Source of the DNA: a bacterium
GTDB taxonomy: Bacteria; Patescibacteriota; Patescibacteriia; Patescibacteriales; VMTK01
Direction of reading: 5' to 3'
Assembly: GCA_030693295.1 (NCBI GenBank)
Contig: JAUYAT010000024.1
Location: forward strand, 1-36,282
Length of the DNA: 36,282 nt
In this document: positions 23,116 through 29,890 of the stretch, piece after piece
How positions within the stretch are numbered: position 1 is the first letter of the stretch
Layout of the letters: each line of letters opens with the position of its first letter
Position numbers and translations under genes: made by a program
The notes under the pieces: model-generated
The model's input: only the letters and a program-made list of their open reading frames with translations
What the model was told of the DNA's origin: nothing
Databases searched by the model: none

Positions 23116-23489
23116 GCGATAACTATAAATTATTCAATAGTCTATACGATAAAATTTGTATCGTTACTTATTTAATGAAGGGGTATAAAATATTTTTTTG
23201 CTTCTTAGGCCGCAGAAAAAATATATCAGTAATTAAATCTATTAAAAATAAATTTTTGTATACCTCAATAATATCTGCAGAGTTTTTAGTTATTATATGC
23301 AGCCGAATGTTTACACCGGGCATATCCAGAAGGATATTTAGCAATAAATCGGCATCGTCTTTTATTGATCTTATTCTCTTTTTAATTGTTCTTTTTTCAA
23401 CCTTTAAAATAGGAAGTTATTTTAAAAAAAATTTATAAACTTTTTTTATCGCCTTCGGAGATTTGGCGACGAAAAATTAAATTATTATT
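23116..23489. other. AT-rich gap at the left edge of the accessory island
   Basis: It contains a short hairpin ACGATA/TATCGT near 23148-23166, one doubtful small membrane ORF (listed separately), and a weak TCGCC/GGCGA inverted repeat near 23450-23471, just before the Nmad3 gene. No strong promoter is seen. Confidence 0.5.
23175..23438 (+). CDS. Doubtful small membrane protein
   Basis: An 87-residue ORF from ATG 23175 with two hydrophobic stretches (about 27-46 and 65-81) and basic ends. There is no ribosome binding site and no family match that I recognise. It sits between the MBL gene and the Nmad3 gene and has the right composition for a membrane protein, but AT-rich spacer can produce such frames by chance. 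Confidence 0.35.
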   Translation: MKGYKIFFCFLGRRKNISVIKSIKNKFLYTSIISAEFLVIICSRMFTPGISRRIFSNKSASSFIDLILFLIVLFSTFKIGSYFKKNL

Positions 23490-24059
23490 ATGAAAGTTAT
23501 ATTAAGTCGTAAAGGCTTTGATTCAGGTTGTGGTGGTTACCCTAGTCCGATTATTCCAGATGGCAGATTAATTTCTTTACCGATTCCATCAGATGATAAA
23601 GCTAAATATTCTGATTTACAATTTGATAAAAACCAAACATATTTTGATTTAATGGGTGAATTAAAATCAAAAATAAGATATAGAAAAAAATGGCATGAAT
23701 TGAAAAAAAACAACGAATGTCATCTTGATCCTGATTTATATAAAAATATTTTACAAAGAAATAAAGATTGGAAACCTTGTTTTGGTCAAATTAATCAATC
23801 ACAATCACATTTAGTTAATGAGGGTGTTAAAAAAAATGATTTATTTTTATTTTTCGGTTGGTTTAAAAAAACAATATTAAAAAATGGAAAATTTCAATTT
23901 GATATATCTGCGCCAGATTTACATATTATTTTTGGATATCTCCAAATCGGAGACATAATTCAAATTAATAATAATACTAAAATTCCTAATTGGATGAAAA
24001 ATCATCCTCACGCCAACAATGAAGACTATAAAAAAATCATAACAAATATAACTTGGATT

Positions 24060-25070
24060 CTAACTTCTAACGCAACAGCGTTGGTTAATTAGTTGATTAA
24101 AAACTTCATAAGGTTTTTGGAAGCCGAGAGTTTTTCTGGGTCGTCCGTTAAGCAAATTTTGCGCCTTTTTAACTTCATATCTGGACACTTTATTGAAATC
24201 CGTTCCTTTGGGGAAGAATTGCCTGATCAATCCGTTGGTATTCTCGTTAGTGCCTCGTTCCCACGGGCTTCTTGGATGGGCGAAATATACTTTGATGCCG
24301 GTGATATCGGTGAATAATTTATGTTTAGCCATTTCCCGCCCTTGGTCGTAGGTCATTGATAATTTCATCTGTTGAGGCAGTTTCTTTGCTTCTTTCGCGA
24401 ATGCCTTAGCCACTACTTCCGCTTCCTTGCTTTTAACAGGGATAAGAATAGTCGTGCGGGTCGTGCGCTCCACCAGAGTGCCAAGAGCCGAACGATTGTT
24501 CTTTCCCATAATGAGGTCGCCTTCCCAATGCCCGGGGATAATCCTGTCTTCAACTTCCTTAGGCCTCTCCTCAATTGAGAGCATATCCTCTATTTTTCGC
24601 TCCATTTTAACTCCGCGGGACCATTTATGCCTTCGTTTGCGGTTTTGCCGCAAACAAGCCAGCAGCTCTTTTTTAAGAGCTCCGCGAGGCAGGACGTAAA
24701 GATAGGTGTAAATTGTTTCCGGGGCGATGCGCATCTCCATATTTAGAGGATAATCTTTTTCCAATTCTTTTGCAATCTGAACAGGCGACCATTTGAGTCT
24801 TAATTTCTGATGGACATACTGTTTGAGCCGCCGGTCAAAATTCAATCTCCGTTTGTTTTTTTTCCGTTTCCGAAAGTTTCTTTCCGCCCGCCGTTGCGCT
24901 CTGCCGGCGCGGTAAATGTGCTTATTACAGCCGCCGGCATTGACTTCCCGGCTGACAGTGCTTGCATGACGGTTAAGAACATCGGCGATTTCATTTAAAG
25001 AGCGATTTTGAGCGAGCATCCTGCTGATTTCTTCCCGCTCATCTAAACTTAATCTTTTGTAATTTTTCAT
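24060..25070 (-). CDS. IS30-family transposase
   Basis: With the start at MKNYKRLSLDEREE (ATG 25070; an ATG at 25088 is also in frame) the protein has 336 residues. The N-terminal HTH (about 2-50, LNEIADVLNRHASTVSREV) is typical of IS30. The DDE catalytic triad is intact: Asp185 in GHWEGDLIMG, Asp242 in MTYDQGREM and Glu276 in RGTNENTNGLIRQFFPKGTD. The frame passes through the left terminal repeat, and its TAG stop (24062-24060) lies in host DNA, so the last residues depend on the insertion site. The element looks able to move. Confidence 0.93.
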   Translation of the reverse strand: MKNYKRLSLDEREEISRMLAQNRSLNEIADVLNRHASTVSREVNAGGCNKHIYRAGRAQRRAERNFRKRKKNKRRLNFDRRLKQYVHQKLRLKWSPVQIAKELEKDYPLNMEMRIAPETIYTYLYVLPRGALKKELLACLRQNRKRRHKWSRGVKMERKIEDMLSIEERPKEVEDRIIPGHWEGDLIMGKNNRSALGTLVERTTRTTILIPVKSKEAEVVAKAFAKEAKKLPQQMKLSMTYDQGREMAKHKLFTDITGIKVYFAHPRSPWERGTNENTNGLIRQFFPKGTDFNKVSRYEVKKAQNLLNGRPRKTLGFQKPYEVFNQLINQRCCVRS

Positions 25071-25122
25071 ATGAATCCAACTTAACATTTTTGGCGCTTC
25101 GCGCCAATATTGTTGCGTTAGA
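24066..25122 (-). mobile_element. IS30-family insertion sequence
   Basis: The terminal inverted repeats begin TCTAACGCAACA at both ends (16 of 19 bases match). TTCT occurs on both sides (24065-24068 and 25123-25126). The left copy overlaps the first bases of the repeat, so the target duplication is 1 to 4 bp. A perfect hairpin TTGGCGC-TTC-GCGCCAA (25091-25107) sits at the right end just upstream of the transposase and may block read-in transcription. The element is about 1.06 kb. Confidence 0.9.
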
Positions 25123-25428
25123 TTCTGGAATCAAACTAATATATGTGGCAAGAAATAAATTAACATGGGATAATAACATCTCAGGTGCAGGAGTTTTCAT
25201 TTTTGACAAAAAACTAGTTTTAACAAAAGAAAAATTTTCTCGTTCAAAATGGGATTTACCAAATTTTTTTAAGAATGCGCGAATAAGTAGACATTCAGAG
25301 AAATCATGGGAAGATGACGGCTATTTCAAATCAGTTAATATTGGTCAGGAGTTTGTGATAGAAGATAATATATATGTGGAAAATTGGGCTAAGTCTTTAA
25401 TTGAAAAATTAAAGATACATAATTAAAT

Positions 25429-26010
25429 ATGAAAAACTATTTAATTTTATCAATTTTACTCTTATTAATTACGGGGTGTTCTATTTCTAAGACATCAGAT
25501 TTTACTTTAAACGACAAAATAAATAATCAATCAACATCGACAAATAATGTGTCTGAAAATAAAGAGTTAACTTCTGCATCAACTTTAAGCTATACAGATG
25601 TTATTAATGAAGAACCTTTGCTTAATAAAAATGAAATTGGCGGCTCAACAAAAAATCCTTATGCCGGAGAAATAATACAGTGGCAAGCAAAAATTGCCAG
25701 TAGTTTAACTCAGCGTGATGGGATTAAATTTTGTATTATTGATGATGAACATCAGAATGTAGATTCTAATGGTAATTGTGATTGGTTTTGGTTGCTCGAT
25801 AAAAATTTAGGCACAAAAGACGGCCCTAATTTTTTTAATTCCGCTGATTGGTTTGATTATATTTTTAAAAATTACTCCGATATTAACCCGCAAAAAATAG
25901 ATTGGGGGAAAGATACTTTTTTAATAACTGGGGTGCTTGAAGATATTGATTTAGATGTAGCTGATAGACCAGTGCCAAACATTGAGGTGATAAAAATTGA
26001 GAAAAAATAA
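25429..26010 (+). CDS. Predicted lipoprotein, unknown function
   Basis: A 193-residue protein with a lipoprotein signal: MKNYLILSILLLLITGC, lipobox ITGC with Cys17. A Ser/Thr/Asn-rich linker (about 18-75) is followed by a globular part with Trp/Asp-rich motifs (NGNCDWFWLLDKN, SADWFDYIFKNY). It should be lipidated by Lgt, which is encoded in this window. It starts three bases after the Nmad3 fragment and runs straight into the next gene, so these AT-rich genes were probably one operon. No family is recognised. Confidence 0.75.
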   Translation: MKNYLILSILLLLITGCSISKTSDFTLNDKINNQSTSTNNVSENKELTSASTLSYTDVINEEPLLNKNEIGGSTKNPYAGEIIQWQAKIASSLTQRDGIKFCIIDDEHQNVDSNGNCDWFWLLDKNLGTKDGPNFFNSADWFDYIFKNYSDINPQKIDWGKDTFLITGVLEDIDLDVADRPVPNIEVIKIEKK

Positions 26011-26012
26011 AA

Positions 26013-26468
26013 TTGATAATTTTGTTAGGAATTATATTTTTTGCATTTTATTTTCTATACGATGAACAAAAAGCGACTAATCATGAACTATTTATTACTA
26101 AACAAGACATACAAAATATCGCCAACCAGTTAAATAAAAAAACAGACTATAGTTATATGGATAAGATGGGTAATATTGAAAAATACGGAGGGGAAGTATC
26201 GCAAATCGGGGGCGTAGGATCACGATTTAATCAGATTACAGCATACTTTTTAACTGAACATGGATATATAAAACCTGCCGAAGATTGGATAAAAATCGCT
26301 TTTAATGGTCCTGCTGATATTTTGTATGTCAATTGTAAAGAAGGTTATGTCACAACTTCCTGCGAGGTTAACGGAAAAATTGGAAACATTGATAAAGATT
26401 TAGGATGTATCTCTGTAATAGAAAATAAAATGCAAAATTTAGTTATCATAGAGTGCAAAAAAAATTAA
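26013..26468 (+). CDS. Membrane-anchored protein of 151 residues, TTG start
   Basis: No ATG is available. The first start-like codon in frame is TTG 26013, two bases after the lipoprotein stop, which suggests translational coupling. The N-terminal hydrophobic helix IILLGIIFFAFYFLY anchors it. The outer part has four Cys residues in the C-terminal half (VNCKEGYVTTSCEV, LGCIS, IIECKKN) that could form disulfides. The family is not recognised. It is AT-rich like its neighbours. Confidence 0.6.
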   Translation: MIILLGIIFFAFYFLYDEQKATNHELFITKQDIQNIANQLNKKTDYSYMDKMGNIEKYGGEVSQIGGVGSRFNQITAYFLTEHGYIKPAEDWIKIAFNGPADILYVNCKEGYVTTSCEVNGKIGNIDKDLGCISVIENKMQNLVIIECKKN

Positions 26469-26485
26469 TTTTATATTTTTTATTC

Positions 26486-26577
26486 GCCCAAATTTCATTT
26501 CCGCTTTTTGTTGGCGCATCCGCGCAATTATAACAAAAAGCTCCAACTAAACTTAAGATATGCAGGCATGTTAGGCG
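26486..26577. other. Imperfect inverted structure, weakly attC-like
   Basis: The outer ends are GCCCAAA and GTTAGGC. The latter fits the integron core GTTRRRY; the former misses RYYYAAC by one base. Inside, GCTTTTTGTT pairs with AACAAAAAGC around a small GCGC hairpin. No integrase or second site of this type is seen, so this is only a resemblance. Confidence 0.25.
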
Positions 26578-26627
26578 AAATAAATTTTTTATGTAAAGCG
26601 GTTAATAAATTTATTGAAAAAAGGAAT

Positions 26628-26655
26628 GCAGAAACGCAAAATTTTGCGTTCCTGC
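26628..26655. repeat. Hairpin before the DUF3024 gene
   Basis: GCAGAAACGCAAAA pairs with TTTTGCGTTCCTGC with one mismatch. No T run follows, so it is not a clear terminator. It lies about 17 bases before the ATG at 26672. Confidence 0.6.
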
Positions 26656-26671
26656 GGTTATTAAATAATCT

Positions 26672-26989
26672 ATGAACCAAGATCAAACTATTTCTAAAAT
26701 TGAAAAATTATTTAAAGCGCCGGAGCGGGTGGCGGATAAAATTCAGAATGAAGTTGAAAAAGTCAGAGGCGGCTATACGCTGATTGAAACTCGGCCGAGG
26801 TGGGACGGCTCGCCCGGACCGTGGACAAGAATACCGATTGCTAAAATTATTTTCCACAAGCCGTCCGGCATGTGGAAGGTTTATTGGCATCGCGCGTCAG
26901 GCGCTTGGAATTTATACAGCCAATTCAAAAGTTTGGACGGGGCGTTAAAATTAATTAGACAGGACAAGCACGGCTGTTTTTGGGGATAA
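26672..26989 (+). CDS. DUF3024-like protein
   Basis: A 105-residue protein with TRPRWDGSPGPWTRIPIAKI, then WKVYWHRASGAWNLY and a C-terminal GCFWG. This matches my recollection of DUF3024 proteins, which end in the same motif. No catalytic function is known for the family. GC content is higher than in the genes just upstream. Confidence 0.75.
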   Translation: MNQDQTISKIEKLFKAPERVADKIQNEVEKVRGGYTLIETRPRWDGSPGPWTRIPIAKIIFHKPSGMWKVYWHRASGAWNLYSQFKSLDGALKLIRQDKHGCFWG

Positions 26990-27006
26990 TTATTTTTTTC
27001 AATTTC

Positions 27007-27096
27007 GGCCGCAGTCTCCCGTTAGGAAACTATGGCGGGCAGTAAGTCGCCGTGATCCCTGCCGGAAACTGCGGCACGGCGGAAGCTAATGGCGAC
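27007..27096 (+). ncRNA. GC-rich structured patch, candidate noncoding RNA
   Basis: A GC-rich block in AT-rich surroundings has several exact pairings. GCCGCAGT (27008-27015) pairs with ACTGCGGC (27068-27075), GTCGCC (27046-27051) with GGCGAC (27091-27096), and GCCGTG (27049-27054) with CACGGC (27075-27080). GGCAG (27038-27042) also pairs with CTGCC (27059-27063). Some are nested and some cross, as in pseudoknots. All frames contain stops. I do not recognise an Rfam family, and a decayed repeat is an alternative. Confidence 0.4.
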
Positions 27097-27191
27097 AAAA
27101 ACGGATGGGGATATTGATGAGAGAATTTTTAAGGAAATGAAATAAATTTTGAATTATGGATAATTTTTCCAAAAAAAACGCCAACAGAGTT

Positions 27192-27227
27192 AAAAATGCT
27201 TAAAATTATATGTTTTAAGCATTTTTT
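27192..27227 (+). terminator. Terminator between the structured patch and the defence pair
   Basis: AAAAATGCTTAAAA (27192-27205) pairs with TTTTAAGCATTTTT, ending in a T run. It would end transcripts from the DUF3024 gene or from the structured patch. Confidence 0.85.
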
Positions 27228-27246
27228 AACAAAAATTTGTAGGTTC

Positions 27247-27275
27247 TTGACTTGTGTATAACTATTTGCTATACT
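27247..27275 (+). promoter_or_regulatory. Promoter of the AAA/RloB-like pair
   Basis: TTGACT (27247-27252), a 17-nt spacer and TATACT (27270-27275), leaving a leader of about 24 nt before the ATG at 27306. Confidence 0.8.
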
Positions 27276-27305
27276 ATTATTAAATAATAAATTAAGTATA
27301 AACAT

Positions 27306-28520
27306 ATGATTCATTCATTTTCATGTAAAAATTTTTATTCTTTTGCCGAAGATTGCTCGGTAAGTTTTGTTGTGAATGAGAAAGCGCCGGATAATTATGG
27401 TTACTTTTTGGCGCCCTCGGGGATTCGACTCTCTAAAGTTGAGGCCGTAATCGGTCCTAACGCCTCGGGTAAGACTAATTTGCTAAAAATTTTACCGTTT
27501 ATGAAGTGGCTCATAACAGATTCGTCTAATATTAATCCAACAGCGTCATTGCCGATGAAACCATTTATATTTGGCAGTCGGAAAAATGAACCAATTGAGT
27601 TGTCGGCCGATTTTGAAATTGACGGCAATATTTATACTTACAGTTTTATTTTGGAAGAAAAGAAAATTATTTTAGAGGAGTTGAGTGTCAAAAATAAAAC
27701 TAAACGGAAAACGACGAGTAAGAATATTTTTTCTCGCGAGTGGAACAGTAAAAGCGGACAATATGATTTGAACGATAAAATTTTTAATCTTCCAAGCGGA
27801 TTTGAGAATTCAATACGGCCTAACGCCAGTATTGTAAGCGTTGCTGTTCGATTGGGGCACAAAGAGAGTCTTAAATTTTTTAATTATTGGAAAAAAATGG
27901 AAACTAACGTTGTTGAAGCCGGCTGGATTGGTGATCATTTCTTGCCTAATGCGAGCCAACAATTGATTGAGGCGCTAAATTTTTATAGCGAGGTTGACAA
28001 CAAAACAATTAAAAAAGAAGCCGAAAAACTTTTGTCTCGTTTTGATCTTGGCTTAGAATCTTTTGAAATCAAAAAAGAAAAGAAAGAAAACGGTTTTTCA
28101 ATAGATGTAAAAGTTGCCCATTCTTTTAGCGGTCAAGCTGAATATCTCCCGATGCAATATGAATCTTCTGGCACGAAGCAGCTTTTTGTTTTGTTAAAAA
28201 CTATTCTTTTAGTGTTGGCTAATGGAGGCGTCGCGGCACTTGATGAATTTGATGTTAATCTGCATCCGGAAATAGTCTTATCTTTATATGAATTATTTAT
28301 TCATCCGGAAACAAATCCTAATAACGCTCAATTGATTTTTAGCAGCCATAGCCATTTAGTTTTAAATAAACTGGATAAATATCAAATCATTCTCACGGAA
28401 AAAAATAACAAAGGAGAAAGCGAACCATGGCGCTTGGACGATGTGTCCGGTGTTCGCGCTGATGATAATTATTACGCAAAATATATTGCTGGCGCGTATG
28501 GAGCCGTTCCTAAACTATAA
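27306..28520 (+). CDS. AAA15/ABC-type ATPase of a two-gene defence-like system
   Basis: The 404-residue ATPase opens MIHSFSCKNFYSFAED, typical of the AAA15/AAA21 group. Walker A is GPNASGKT (50-57), the ABC-like signature YESSGTKQL lies at 285-293, Walker B is GGVAALDEFD (307-316), and an H-loop-like IFSSHSH is near 344-350. Proteins like this act as sensors in AbiL, PARIS and related abortive infection systems, paired with a TOPRIM or RloB effector. The next gene, twelve bases downstream, is such a partner. Its own promoter and flanking terminators make the pair a separate module. Confidence 0.88.
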   Translation: MIHSFSCKNFYSFAEDCSVSFVVNEKAPDNYGYFLAPSGIRLSKVEAVIGPNASGKTNLLKILPFMKWLITDSSNINPTASLPMKPFIFGSRKNEPIELSADFEIDGNIYTYSFILEEKKIILEELSVKNKTKRKTTSKNIFSREWNSKSGQYDLNDKIFNLPSGFENSIRPNASIVSVAVRLGHKESLKFFNYWKKMETNVVEAGWIGDHFLPNASQQLIEALNFYSEVDNKTIKKEAEKLLSRFDLGLESFEIKKEKKENGFSIDVKVAHSFSGQAEYLPMQYESSGTKQLFVLLKTILLVLANGGVAALDEFDVNLHPEIVLSLYELFIHPETNPNNAQLIFSSHSHLVLNKLDKYQIILTEKNNKGESEPWRLDDVSGVRADDNYYAKYIAGAYGAVPKL

Positions 28521-28532
28521 GATAAAACAAAT

Positions 28533-29063
28533 ATGTCGCGAACTAACCCATACAAAAAGAAAAGACGGCAGGCAAGCAAAACTCTTCTTATGTTTGGAGA
28601 AGGCTTTAGCGACGGAATGTTTTTAAAGCACTTAAAAAAATTATATTCCTTTAATACGGGCGTTGCGATAACCGTCAAAAAGGGAAAAGGCGGCGATGCA
28701 AAAAGTATTATTATTGATGCGATAAAAACTCCCGGCGCTTTTGACAGAAAAATAGTTGTTCTTGATAATGACAAGCCTAAAAGTGAGATGGTCGGAGCAA
28801 GGAAAGAGGCAAAAAGTAAAGGCGTTGAATTATTAGAAAATACTCCATGTTTAGAATATTTGCTTATATCAATAATTGATAAAGAGCCGGGAGAAAAAAA
28901 TTCTATTTGGTGTAAAAGTGAATTTGAGTCTAAATATTTAAGTACAAATAAACGGGGTGAGCCAAGCGAATATGATAGATTATTCCCAAAAAATTTATTA
29001 AACTCTAAAAAATCAACTATACCTGAATTAGATAAATTAATTTCACTCATGAGAGGGAAATAA
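28533..29063 (+). CDS. RloB/TOPRIM-like partner of the AAA ATPase
   Basis: A 176-residue protein with a basic N-terminus (NPYKKKRRQASK). It has the TOPRIM-type motifs GEGFSDGMFLKHL (22-34, with conserved Glu) and VVLDNDKP (75-82, the DxD motif). The NTPCLEYLL segment (103-111) corresponds to the Pro-Cys-Phe-Glu region of RloB proteins. It may be the nuclease or effector arm of the system: AbiLii is RloB-like, and PARIS AriB is a DUF4435 TOPRIM protein. The assignment is from motifs only. It is translated from the same transcript as the ATPase. Confidence 0.8.
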   Translation: MSRTNPYKKKRRQASKTLLMFGEGFSDGMFLKHLKKLYSFNTGVAITVKKGKGGDAKSIIIDAIKTPGAFDRKIVVLDNDKPKSEMVGARKEAKSKGVELLENTPCLEYLLISIIDKEPGEKNSIWCKSEFESKYLSTNKRGEPSEYDRLFPKNLLNSKKSTIPELDKLISLMRGK

Positions 29064-29081
29064 TAATGTAAAACGAGTCAA

Positions 29082-29095
29082 ATTAACGCGTTAAT
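29082..29095. promoter_or_regulatory. Perfect palindrome after the defence pair
   Basis: ATTAACGCGTTAAT is a 14-bp perfect palindrome about 20 bases past the RloB-like stop codon. It could be a protein-binding site; nothing else supports a role. Confidence 0.35.
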
Positions 29096-29161
29096 ATTTA
29101 TCCGCGATTTCGCGTCTCGCCCGCTTATCAGGCAAATATTTTACACGATTACCCTCCTTTA

Positions 29162-29188
29162 CCCCCACGCCAAATTCTGGTGTGGGGG
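29162..29188 (+). terminator. Terminator of the defence pair
   Basis: CCCCCACGCC pairs with GGTGTGGGGG (one G-T pair) and is followed by TTTACTTT. The next promoter starts in its tail. Confidence 0.85.
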
Positions 29189-29217
29189 TTTACTTTCCCG
29201 CTTTTATCTGCTACAAT
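29189..29217 (+). promoter_or_regulatory. Promoter upstream of the 29276 gene and gyrA
   Basis: TTTACT (29189-29194), a 17-nt spacer and TACAAT (29212-29217). It probably drives the membrane protein gene and gyrA together. Confidence 0.65.
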
Positions 29218-29275
29218 CAAGGTATCCAACACGCTCAAAAAATGAGTGATTTTTGTTTGATTGCGAACGAAAAAT

Positions 29276-29860
29276 ATGCCGAAAAAAACAAAAAAAATTA
29301 TTTTACCGGTGAGGGTAAAAAGGCCGGCGGCAAACCCCATTAGATATAAAAAATTATCTAACGGGGCAAACCGAGCAGCGGAATTAACGGAAAAAAAAAC
29401 AGAAATTAATGCCGGCGGAAAAATCACCCTGATAGAAAAACAGAATGAACGGAAACAGCCGCCTATGGACAATGAAACAGTTGAACGGGAAAAAAAGCTC
29501 ATTATGTACACTGGCATCGCGTTTTTTATGATTTTAATAGTCAGCGTCTGGATTTTTAACATAAAAAATGTTTTTGAATCCACTAAAGCAAAGACGGGCG
29601 ATAATACGGCGCGAGTGCAATTAAACGAAATTACCGATGAATTCAGCAAGAATATGGAACAAATAAAAGAAGGGCTCAAGGAAATTAAATCGCTTGAAAA
29701 AAATTCATCGGCTCAAAATGAAACTTCATTAAAAGACAGCGCCGAAAAAATTAATCCGGATGAAATTGAAAAATTGAAGGAAAAATTGGAAGAACTGGGG
29801 AATGGCGCCGCAATGAATAAAGAACAAGCGTCAAGCACGGATAATATACAAAGTAATTAA
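29276..29860 (+). CDS. Single-span membrane protein with coiled coil
   Basis: The start is taken as ATG 29276 (MPKKTKKIILPVRV). An in-frame TTG at 29261 is less likely. The 194-residue product has a basic N-terminal half, one membrane helix (about 75-95: LIMYTGIAFFMILIVSVWIF) and a Glu/Lys-rich C-terminal half with coiled-coil character (IKEGLKEIKSLEKN). Residues about 20-31 (PIRYKKLSNG) come from an in-frame palindromic repeat related to that in pyrH. The function is unknown. gyrA starts 30 bases downstream. Confidence 0.72.
   Translation: MPKKTKKIILPVRVKRPAANPIRYKKLSNGANRAAELTEKKTEINAGGKITLIEKQNERKQPPMDNETVEREKKLIMYTGIAFFMILIVSVWIFNIKNVFESTKAKTGDNTARVQLNEITDEFSKNMEQIKEGLKEIKSLEKNSSAQNETSLKDSAEKINPDEIEKLKEKLEELGNGAAMNKEQASSTDNIQSN
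29335..29366. repeat. CCCCATTAGA inverted element, in frame
   Basis: CCCCATTAGATA (29335-29346) pairs with TATCTAACGGGG (29355-29366), one wobble. GGCAAAC occurs on both sides (29329-29335 and 29365-29371), exactly 36 bp or 12 codons apart. The arms match the outer arms of the pyrH element. Confidence 0.82.
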
Positions 29861-29890
29861 TAATTACAAATTTTTAATTTCCAATATACT

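Larger units (their letters stand above)
23490..25426 (+). pseudogene. Nmad3-type nucleotide-modification protein, broken by IS30
   Basis: The 5' part (23490-24068) opens MKVILSRKGFDSGCGGYPSP, the hallmark of Nmad3 (nucleotide modification associated domain 3). The 3' part (25127-25426) holds GAGVFIFDKKLVLT, SRSKWDLPNFF and SEKSWEDDGYF, the expected C-terminal motifs. An IS30 insertion separates them. Joining at the duplicated TTCT restores one frame of 292 residues across TWILTS-GIKLIYVARN. Unrepaired, the 5' part reads a few codons into the element and stops at 24092, giving a 200-residue truncated protein. Nmad families have been linked by comparative genomics to DNA or RNA base modification in phage and defence settings. 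The exact reaction is unknown. Confidence 0.85.

Noticed and set aside
23490-24092. A complete 200-residue Nmad3 protein
   Set aside because: The last residues come from the IS30 end, and the missing C-terminal motifs lie after the element, so the gene is interrupted.
29149-29679. A 176-residue minus-strand frame opposite the gene before gyrA
   Set aside because: It crosses the terminator and promoter of the plus-strand unit and mirrors the Lys/Glu-rich coding frame.
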